DNA of 64,000 bases, from NCBI GenBank assembly GCA_001423545.1, contig LMOK01000002.1, positions 248,001 to 312,000 on the forward strand, in the 5' to 3' direction. Below the pieces are notes generated by a model that saw only the letters and a list, made by a program, of their open reading frames with translations, did not search any database and was not told where the DNA came from. This stretch comes from Orlajensenia sp001423545 (GTDB lineage Bacteria > Actinomycetota > Actinomycetes > Actinomycetales > Microbacteriaceae). Made by a program: the position numbers and the translations under genes. The number at the start of each line of letters is the position of its first letter. Within the stretch, counting starts at the first letter, position 1. Shown in pieces: positions 56,615 to 64,000 of this stretch.

Positions 56615-59600
56615 GTGTCCACGATCCAGCGCTCCAGCGCAGAGGCAGCGGAGAAGACGCCGCCAGAAGTCCAGCCAGTCCGAACGAATCGCCGCAGACT
56701 GTCGGCGCTCGCCGCCGTCACCGTCGCCACCCTCGGGCTCGCCTCCTTCGGCGCGACCCCGGCCTTCGCGGCGACGGTCGACAGCACCATCGCCGCCGTC
56801 CAGGGCACGGGGGCGGCCAGCCCGTTCGCCGATGACGGAAACAGCTACGTCGTCCAGGGCGTCGTCACAGCAGACCAGCGCACGGGCGGCTACAACGGCA
56901 TCTACATCCAGACGGCCGGCAGCGGCGGCGGGGACATCCCCGGTGCGTCCGAGGGCCTGTTCGTATACCTCGGCAACCAGAAGCCCACCCTCGCCATCGG
57001 CGACCTGGTCCAGGCCACGGGAACCGTGCGCGAGTTCAACGGACTCACCCAGCTCACGGCATCCGTCGCCGGAGCCGTCACCGTCGTGACGCCGGCAGTG
57101 GGCGTTCCCGCAGCCACGCCGCTCCCCGACACCGTGCTCGGCGCCGACCGCGAGAATCTCGAGGGCATGCTGGTCGAGCCGACGGGCACCTACAAGGTCG
57201 CCTCGAGCCACCAGCTCTACAACTTCGGCACCCTCTGGCTGTCCGCCGGTGAGGCCCCCCTCGTGGCGGCCACCGAGCAGAAGCAGTCGGGTCCGGATGC
57301 CGCAGCCATCGCCGCGGCCAACAAGGCGAACCGTCTCCTGCTCGACGACGGCTACAGCATCCAGGTGTCCAACGCCGCCCACATCGGCGGACAGCCGTAC
57401 TACACGACCGACACCGTCGTGCGGAACGGCGACGTCGTCGACTTCCCGGCCCAGCCCTACGTGCTGAGCTACGGCTTCGACGACTGGCGCCTGCAGCCCG
57501 CGGTTCCGATCACCGACGCGAGCCCGGCCGAGGCCAAGCCCACATTCGAGGCGACGAACCCCCGCCCCGAGGCTCCGCCCGCCGTCGGCGGCGATGTCCG
57601 CCTCGCGTCGTTCAACGTCTTCAACTACTTCACGACGCTCACGAGCGAGAACTCGAGTGCACGCGGCGCGGCCACGGCCGAGCAGTTCGCCATCCAGCAG
57701 TCGAAGATCGTCGCGGCCATCAACGGCCTCGACGCCGACGTCGTCTCGCTCGAGGAGATCGAGAACTCGATCAAGCTCGGCGACCCGAAGGACGAGGCCC
57801 TGGGCAACCTGGTCGACGCCCTCAACGAGGCTGCGGGCAGCGAGGTGTGGAGCTTCGTTCCCACCCCCGACGCCCTCACGGCCGATGTCACCGACTTCAT
57901 CACGACGGCGATCATCTACAAGGCCGCTGCCGTCACCCCCGAGGGTGCCAGCCAGACCGTGCCGATCGATGAGAGCGTCTGGGGCAACGCCCGCGAGCCG
58001 ATCGCGCAGACGTTCAGCTTCGACGGCAAGACCATCACCGTCGTCGCCAACCACCTGAAGTCCAAGTCGGCTCCCTCCGGTTCGACCGGAGAGCCGGCCG
58101 ACGGCCAGGGTTGGTTCAACGCCGATCGTGTCAAGCAGGCGCAGGCCACCCTCGCCTTCACCGACACCCTGAAGAAGAGCTCGGGCAGCGGCGACGTCTT
58201 CCTCATCGGCGACTTCAACGCCTACGCCCAGGAGGACCCGATCGACGTCTTCACCGACGCCGGCTGGACCGACCTGGTGCCGACGGATGCCGCAGGCCAG
58301 TACACCTACTCGTTCAACGGCGAGCTCGGCAGCCTCGACCACGTTCTCGCCAGCCCGTCGGTCGCCTCGACCGTCACCGGCGTCGGCGTCTGGAACATCA
58401 ACTCGCCCGAGTGGAGCGACCGCGGCTACGCGTTCGCAGCCACGGAGGCTGGAACGCCCTGGCGCTCCAGCGACCACGACCCCATCGTCGTGGGCGTCTC
58501 GAGCGAGGTCGCGCCGGTCTCGATCGACTTGGTGACGGTCAACGACTTCCACGGTCGTATCGAGAACGAGTCGGGTTCGGCCGCCGGCGGCATCGCCGCG
58601 CTGTCGACAGCCGTGAAGCAGGTGCGGGCGGAGAACCCGAACACCGTCTTCGCGGCTGCCGGCGACATGGTCGGAGCCTCGACCTTCACCTCGTTCATCC
58701 AGCAGGACAACCCCACGATCGACGCGCTGAACGCGGCCGGTCTCGAGGTGAGCGCTGTGGGCAACCACGAGTTCGACAAGGGCTTCGCCGACCTCACCGA
58801 CCGCATCATCCCGCGGGCGAAGTGGGAGTACCTCGGAGCGAACATCTCCAAGAAGGGAACGGATGAGCACGCGCTCCCCGCGTACTACACCGAGGAGTTC
58901 GACGGCGTGACGATCGGCTTCGTCGGAGCCGTGACGAACGAGCTGTCCTCGCTCGTCAGCCCGGCCGGCATCGCCCAGATCGACGTGCGCGACGTGACGG
59001 AATCCGTCAACGCCGTCGCCGACGAGCTGCGCGACGGCGACCCCGCGAACGGTGAGGCCGACGTCGTCGTGCTGCTCGTTCACGAGGGTGCCGCCACGCC
59101 CGATGTCGCATCCGCCACCGACCCGGCCTCGGCCTTCGGCAAGATCGTGACGGGCGTCGATTCCGACGTCGATGCGATCGTGTCGGGTCACACCCACCTC
59201 GCCTACAACCACGTGATCGACGGTCGTCCCGTCATCTCCTCGGGCCAGTACGGCGAGAAGTTCAGCATCATGGACATCGAGGTGAACCCGCAGACCAAGG
59301 AACTGCTGTCGATGGTGAACAACACCTACGACGTCAAGACCAAGGTCGTCAACGGCACTGTCACCACGTACACGCCGAACTACGCGGATGACCCCGCCGT
59401 CGCGCCGATCGTCGCCGACGCCGTGGCCAAGGCCGCCGTGCTCGGTGCCGTGAAGCTCGGCGACATCACCGCAGACTTCAACCGGGCCAAGCAGACGGCC
59501 GGTGCGGAGAACCGCGGTGGGGAGTCGACCCTCGGCAACTTCGTCGCCGACGTGCAGCTGTGGAGCGCCCAGCGCGACGCGGCCGACATCCAGGTCGCCC

Positions 59601-60688
59601 TCATGAACCCGGGTGGCCTGCGCGCCGACATGAAGTACGCGTCGACCGGGCCGGCCGACCCAGACGGCAACCTCACCTACAAGGAGGCCGCTGTCGTCCA
59701 GCCCTTCGCCAACACCCTGGTCACGCTCACCCTCACGGGTGCGCAGCTCAAGGAGGTGCTCGAGCAGCAGTGGCAGCCGGCCACGGCCGCACGACCGTTC
59801 CTCAAGCTCGGCGTGTCGAAGAGCCTGACCTACACCGAGGACCCGACGGCCGCCGTCGGATCGCACATCACGAACGTGCTGCTGAACGGCGAGCCGGTCG
59901 CGGCCGACGACAGCATCCGCGTGGTCGTCAACTCGTTCCTGGCCTCGGGTGGAGACAACTTCTTCACGCTGGCCCAGGGAACGCAGAAGGCCGACTCCGG
60001 CAAGGTCGACCTCGAGTCGATGGTCGACTACATGGCCGCCAACTCGCCCGTCTCACCCGACCTCGCCCAGCGCGCGGTCGGCGTGAAGCTCACGGCTCCC
60101 GCCAGCGGTGCCGCGTACGCACCGGGGGAGTCGGTCACGGCCGACCTCTCGTCGCTCGCGTTCAGCGCCGGCGAGCCTGCAGCCTCGACGGTCGAGCTCT
60201 CTATCGGCGGAACCGTGGTCGGATCCTCGGCCATCGACCCGACGATCGTCGACACGACGGATGAGGTGGGTCGCGCATCCGTGACCTTCGCGATTCCGGC
60301 CGGCGTCTCCGGTGCGCAGCAGCTCACGATCGCCGTGCCCTCGACGGGAACGTCGATCGCCGTGCCCATCACCATCACGGCACCCGTGCCCGCGGTGAAG
60401 AGCTCGACCTTCGCCTACGCCAACACCATCCTCGGCAGCCACAACTCGGCGCTGAAGTACACGGTGGTGGTGTCGGCTCCGAAGGGCACCGTCGTGACCG
60501 GCGACGTGAAGGTCTACGACGGCAAGAAGCTGCTCACGACCATCACGCTCACCGCCGGTGACAAGGGCAAGAAGACGGTCACCCTGCCGAAGCTGAAGGC
60601 GGGCCTGCACGTGCTTAAGTCGGTCTACGCCGGCTCCGACACCGTGAAGGGCTCCACGAGCAACGCCTTCCCGGTGCTGCTCTGGTAG
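56615..60688 (+). CDS. secreted extracellular nuclease / 5'-nucleotidase fusion
   Basis: A 1357-residue exported protein. A signal peptide ends near AFA-ATV (residue 52). An OB-type domain (about 54-230) precedes an endonuclease/exonuclease/phosphatase domain: VRLASFNVFNYF (~325), VSLEEIEN (~377), LIGDFNAYAQ (~530), SSDHDPIVVG (~618). Next is a metallophosphoesterase with VTVNDFHGR (~640), GDMVGAS, VGNHEFDKG (~715), SGHTHLAYN (~858), and the 5'-nucleotidase C domain with GESTLGNFVAD (~967) and NPGGLRADM (~1000). C-terminal Ig-like repeats occupy about 1150-1357. It would cut extracellular DNA/RNA, then release phosphate and nucleosides. Start GTG 56615 has GAAGGGAAG. No sortase motif. Confidence 0.93.
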   Translation: MSTIQRSSAEAAEKTPPEVQPVRTNRRRLSALAAVTVATLGLASFGATPAFAATVDSTIAAVQGTGAASPFADDGNSYVVQGVVTADQRTGGYNGIYIQTAGSGGGDIPGASEGLFVYLGNQKPTLAIGDLVQATGTVREFNGLTQLTASVAGAVTVVTPAVGVPAATPLPDTVLGADRENLEGMLVEPTGTYKVASSHQLYNFGTLWLSAGEAPLVAATEQKQSGPDAAAIAAANKANRLLLDDGYSIQVSNAAHIGGQPYYTTDTVVRNGDVVDFPAQPYVLSYGFDDWRLQPAVPITDASPAEAKPTFEATNPRPEAPPAVGGDVRLASFNVFNYFTTLTSENSSARGAATAEQFAIQQSKIVAAINGLDADVVSLEEIENSIKLGDPKDEALGNLVDALNEAAGSEVWSFVPTPDALTADVTDFITTAIIYKAAAVTPEGASQTVPIDESVWGNAREPIAQTFSFDGKTITVVANHLKSKSAPSGSTGEPADGQGWFNADRVKQAQATLAFTDTLKKSSGSGDVFLIGDFNAYAQEDPIDVFTDAGWTDLVPTDAAGQYTYSFNGELGSLDHVLASPSVASTVTGVGVWNINSPEWSDRGYAFAATEAGTPWRSSDHDPIVVGVSSEVAPVSIDLVTVNDFHGRIENESGSAAGGIAALSTAVKQVRAENPNTVFAAAGDMVGASTFTSFIQQDNPTIDALNAAGLEVSAVGNHEFDKGFADLTDRIIPRAKWEYLGANISKKGTDEHALPAYYTEEFDGVTIGFVGAVTNELSSLVSPAGIAQIDVRDVTESVNAVADELRDGDPANGEADVVVLLVHEGAATPDVASATDPASAFGKIVTGVDSDVDAIVSGHTHLAYNHVIDGRPVISSGQYGEKFSIMDIEVNPQTKELLSMVNNTYDVKTKVVNGTVTTYTPNYADDPAVAPIVADAVAKAAVLGAVKLGDITADFNRAKQTAGAENRGGESTLGNFVADVQLWSAQRDAADIQVALMNPGGLRADMKYASTGPADPDGNLTYKEAAVVQPFANTLVTLTLTGAQLKEVLEQQWQPATAARPFLKLGVSKSLTYTEDPTAAVGSHITNVLLNGEPVAADDSIRVVVNSFLASGGDNFFTLAQGTQKADSGKVDLESMVDYMAANSPVSPDLAQRAVGVKLTAPASGAAYAPGESVTADLSSLAFSAGEPAASTVELSIGGTVVGSSAIDPTIVDTTDEVGRASVTFAIPAGVSGAQQLTIAVPSTGTSIAVPITITAPVPAVKSSTFAYANTILGSHNSALKYTVVVSAPKGTVVTGDVKVYDGKKLLTTITLTAGDKGKKTVTLPKLKAGLHVLKSVYAGSDTVKGSTSNAFPVLLW

Positions 60689-60711
60689 CGGATCCCCGCT
60701 GCTGAACGGAT

Positions 60712-60742
60712 GCGGCCCCTCGCCCTCGCGGCGAGGGGCCGC
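60712..60742. terminator. hairpin terminator after the nuclease gene
   Basis: A perfect 12-base stem GCGGCCCCTCGC / GCGAGGGGCCGC with a seven-base loop, followed by TCTCGTTCG. It lies 24 bases after the stop. Confidence 0.85.
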
Positions 60743-60829
60743 TCTCGTTCGTCCTCGTCGCCACCGCGCGCGTCGAGTCCGGGGGTTCGCCGTCCTCCCG
60801 GCATCCGCCGCTCCTCGTAGAATTGACCC

Positions 60830-61471
60830 ATGAGCCAGCGGGGTGCCCGGACTGCGCGCGGACTGACCGCCGCCGCTGTCGCCACCCTGCTCGCCGGACT
60901 CTCGCACTCCATCGGCGGAGGCGCCGGCGCCCAGGTTCCGTTCGGCGTCGGCACCGTCATCGCCTTCGCGTTCGCCGCCATGGTGTGCGTGGCGCTGGCC
61001 GGTCGCACCCTGTCGCTGGCGCGGCTGACGGCATCCGTGGTCCTCAGCCAGCTCGCGTTCCACAGCCTGTTCGCCGTGAGCGGCAGCTCGCTGCAGGTCA
61101 CCACGAACCCGGCAGCGCACCACGACGCCTCGGCGCACCTGCTGCAGCTCGGCACGAGCGGTGCGGCCGGAGCGCTGGAGCACGCCGGCCACTCCTCTCA
61201 TCCCGGCACGTCGATGATCCTGGCCCACGTGCTCGCGGCCGTCGTCACCATCGCCGCCCTGCACCGCGGAGAGCGGGCGCTGCTGGCCGTCGCGCGCGCC
61301 GCCGGCCGTCTCATCGCCGTGCTCATCGAGAGCGGCCCGCGTCTGTCGCCGGTCGTCCACGTTCGCATCACCGCCAGCGCCGACCTCCTCCTCCCGCGCG
61401 ATCTCCTGGTCGTGCTCTCGTCGATGCGGCATCGAGGGCCGCCCCGGTCGACCGCGCTCGCCTTCGCGTAG
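60830..61471 (+). CDS. His-rich membrane protein in copper cluster
   Basis: A 213-residue four-to-five helix protein: TAAAVATLLAGLSHSIGGGA, FGVGTVIAFAFAAMVCVALA, VVLSQLAFHSLFAV and STSMILAHVLAAVVTIAAL-like helix. Between helices lies a His-rich loop (NPAAHHDASAHLLQ, EHAGHSSHPGTS) suitable for copper binding. No family identified. It is followed by YcnI and CopC genes on the same strand with short gaps, so a role in copper import or storage is inferred. The C-terminus is basic. Confidence 0.75.
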   Translation: MSQRGARTARGLTAAAVATLLAGLSHSIGGGAGAQVPFGVGTVIAFAFAAMVCVALAGRTLSLARLTASVVLSQLAFHSLFAVSGSSLQVTTNPAAHHDASAHLLQLGTSGAAGALEHAGHSSHPGTSMILAHVLAAVVTIAALHRGERALLAVARAAGRLIAVLIESGPRLSPVVHVRITASADLLLPRDLLVVLSSMRHRGPPRSTALAFA

Positions 61472-61569
61472 CGCTGCTCTTTCGAACCATTCCTCCCTCG
61501 GCACCGAACAACTCTCCAGACGCCCACGCGCGTCCACGGTGCCCATCGACACAAGGACGACCAACGATC

Positions 61570-62301
61570 ATGAAGACCACCACCCGCACGACCGCCCTCG
61601 CAGCCTCGGCTCTCGGCGCCGGCCTCCTCTTCGCCCTCGCCTCCCCTCTCGCAGCCAGCGCCCACGTCGGCGTCACGCCCGACAGCACGGCCGCAGGCTC
61701 CTACACCGTTCTCACCTTCGCCGTGCCTCACGGCTGCGACGGATCGGCGACCACGTCGATCGCCATCGACATCCCCGAGTCCATCCCCTCGGTCACCCCG
61801 ACCGTCAACCAGGGCTGGACCGTCGAGAAGAGCACCATCACCCTGGACCCGCCCGTCACCGATGCCCACGGCAACGAGCTCACCGAGCGTGTCGGTCAGG
61901 TCGTCTACACGGCCAAGACTCCGCTGGCCGACGGCTACCGCGACACCTTCGCCCTCTCGCTGCAGCTCCCCGAGGATGCCGCCGGCGACACGCTCGAGTT
62001 CCCCGTCACTCAGACCTGCGAGGTCGGCTCGACCCTGTGGAACGAGAAGACCGTCGACGGCGAGGCCGAGCCGGAGCACCCGGCACCGGCCATCACGGTC
62101 ACCGAGGCCACAGGCGATGCCCATGGTCACAGCGACTCGGATGACGCCGCGACGACCGACCACGACGAGGCCTCGTCGTCGACGGATGCCGCTGAGGTCG
62201 ACGTGCTCGCCCGGGTGCTCGGCGTGCTCGGTCTCGTCGTCGGAGCCGTCGGCGTGGTCATCGCCGTCGTGTCGCGTCGCCGCGCTCCGGCAGGGAAGTA
62301 G
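61570..62301 (+). CDS. ycnI: YcnI-family copper-associated protein (DUF1775)
   Basis: A 243-residue exported, C-terminally anchored protein. The signal peptide ends at ASA, and the mature protein starts with His (HVGVTPDSTAAGSYTVLTF), the copper ligand known for YcnI. The conserved Trp occurs in VNQGWTVEKS. The domain ends near residue 170; a His/Asp-rich linker (GDAHGHSDSDD) precedes a membrane helix (about 215-235). Its stop overlaps the CopC gene start region by one base if GTG is used. Copper chaperone or sensor role inferred from the family. Confidence 0.9.
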   Translation: MKTTTRTTALAASALGAGLLFALASPLAASAHVGVTPDSTAAGSYTVLTFAVPHGCDGSATTSIAIDIPESIPSVTPTVNQGWTVEKSTITLDPPVTDAHGNELTERVGQVVYTAKTPLADGYRDTFALSLQLPEDAAGDTLEFPVTQTCEVGSTLWNEKTVDGEAEPEHPAPAITVTEATGDAHGHSDSDDAATTDHDEASSSTDAAEVDVLARVLGVLGLVVGAVGVVIAVVSRRRAPAGK

Positions 62302-62306
62302 TGCGC

Positions 62307-62993
62307 ATGTCCTCCGGACTGCGTCGCCGGCTCGGCCTCGTCGGCGCGGGGGTCGCGGTTCTCGCGGCCGCCGTGCTCGGCGTGGCCGGGCCGGCCTCGG
62401 CTCACAACTACCCCGTCAGTTCCACTCCGGCTGAGAACAGCACCGTCACCGAGCAGCCGGGCACGGTCTCGCTCACGACCAACGACAACCTGCTCTCCTT
62501 CGGCAATGGCTCGGCCATCGAGGTGTCGGGTCCGGCATCAGATCCGAGGTTCTACGGCGACGGATGCTCCCGCATCGTCGACGCCACCATCGAGACCGAT
62601 GCGCAGCTCGGGCAGCCGGGCACCTACACGGTGACCTGGCAGGTCGTATCGACCGACGGGCATCCGGTGTCAGGGGAGTACGAGTTCGAGTGGGCGCCGG
62701 CCGCCGGCACCGAGCTGGCCGAGGGCAGCGCCACCGCACCGACGTGCGCGACGGCCGAGGCCGAGGCTCCGGTTGCCGGGAGCGACGACGGCTCCGACGA
62801 ATCGACGACGGATGCCGCAGCCACCTCGGCCTCCTCGCTCGGCGACCTGCTCTGGATCGCCGGTGCCCTCGCGGTGGTCGTGCTCGCCGTCGTCGTCACG
62901 CTCCTGGTGCTCCGACGCCGCAACCCCGGTGCCCCGTCGGACGCCGAGGCCTACGAGGCGACGGCCCCGAAGGAGGACCCGGGCGCCCGCTGA
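62307..62993 (+). CDS. CopC-domain copper-resistance protein
   Basis: A 228-residue exported copper-binding protein. Signal peptide ends SA, mature start HNYPVSSTPAENSTVTEQPG (His1 ligand), and the second site in STDGHPVSGEYEFEW (Asp/His). The CopC domain (about 35-135) is followed by an acidic linker and one C-terminal helix (about 185-205). It is not fused to a CopD permease. ATG 62307 is preferred because AGGGAAG lies eight bases upstream; GTG 62301 overlaps the YcnI stop by one base. Confidence 0.9.
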   Translation: MSSGLRRRLGLVGAGVAVLAAAVLGVAGPASAHNYPVSSTPAENSTVTEQPGTVSLTTNDNLLSFGNGSAIEVSGPASDPRFYGDGCSRIVDATIETDAQLGQPGTYTVTWQVVSTDGHPVSGEYEFEWAPAAGTELAEGSATAPTCATAEAEAPVAGSDDGSDESTTDAAATSASSLGDLLWIAGALAVVVLAVVVTLLVLRRRNPGAPSDAEAYEATAPKEDPGAR

Positions 62994-63007
62994 TCGACTG
63001 GGCAACC

Positions 63008-63092
63008 CGCTCGCTGAGGGCCGAGCGGAGCGCCCGCCCGAAGCGCATCCGGAGCGCTTCGGCCGCGGACTCCGTCCGGGCCTCAGCGAGCG
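63008..63092. repeat. intergenic inverted repeat, family R copy 8 (most complete)
   Basis: Left arm CGCTCGCTGAGGGCCGAGCG..CCGCCCGAAGCGC, right arm GCGCTTCGGCCGCGGACTCC..GTCCGGGCCTCAGCGAGCG. It lies between the CopC stop and recQ. It is the best reference for the family's two arms. Confidence 0.9.
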
Positions 63093-63157
63093 GCGCACCA
63101 TCCCCACCCCACCCGCTCCCAGCCTCCACCGTCGGCCCCGCCGCATAGAATCGCCGG

Positions 63158-64000
<843 letters not shown>

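Noticed and set aside
56597..59866. Long minus-strand open frame opposite the nuclease gene
   Set aside because: Low-complexity Arg/Asp/Gly composition and full overlap with a clear secreted protein; a shadow frame.
1760..63092. CRISPR array from the repeats
   Set aside because: The repeats are dispersed inverted elements, not evenly spaced direct repeats with spacers, and no cas genes are present.

Overview
The window is high-GC (about 70%) actinobacterial DNA. The gene content (TreY/TreZ, maltokinase, MarP-like protease, SWIM-SNF2 helicase) and the many GGATGC/GCATCC words in genes and spacers suggest a member of the Microbacteriaceae. This placement is by style and is not proven. No rRNA, tRNA, CRISPR array, phage or insertion sequence was seen. 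One 83-base run of N interrupts livH.

Layout. 1-2.9 kb: an ECF-type uptake transporter (T and A components fused, cut by the left edge), a lipoprotein, and the msrB-msrA methionine sulfoxide repair pair. 3.0-25.9 kb: a catabolic island with SDR-TetR-quinone reductase-SDR, a complete branched-chain-type ABC importer (livGFHM plus binding protein), and acyl-CoA ligase, acyl-CoA dehydrogenase and APH-type kinase. It continues with thioesterase and a QsdR-type regulator, a glutaryl-CoA-dehydrogenase-like enzyme with thiolase, ADH-FabG-MaoC, and a serine esterase. Four promoter regions in this island carry related palindromes (core close to ACCGnnnGGTCGGT or CATACCG...CGGTATG). They would tie import, activation and beta-oxidation into one regulon, with the TetR at 3.9 kb the likely repressor. 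The kinase/dehydrogenase pair resembles the two halves of ACAD11 and the Lva enzymes that degrade 4-hydroxy acids.

26-46 kb: housekeeping and stress genes: MarP-like protease, SWIM-SNF2 helicase, acyltransferase, alpha/beta hydrolase, YceI, an F420-type NADP oxidoreductase, a novel-looking TIG membrane protein, maltokinase, transglutaminase, Gfo/Idh/MocA dehydrogenase, treY-treZ and a YbdK-type ligase. YceI and the oxidoreductase share what look like ECF-sigma promoters that would give leaderless mRNAs. 46-56 kb: small regulator/enzyme modules (DJ-1, MFS with MarR, epimerase, quinone reductase with MarR, ArsR-SRPBCC-VOC, PhzF, DUF1353, DMT exporter). 56.6-64 kb: a 1357-residue secreted nuclease/5'-nucleotidase fusion, a copper-handling trio (His-rich membrane protein, YcnI, CopC), and the start of recQ at the right edge.

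A family of intergenic inverted repeats (outer end CGCTCGCTGAGG, inner GCGGCCGAAGCG) recurs at least eight times. It supplies the stop codons of three genes, and half a copy lies inside the start of livM.
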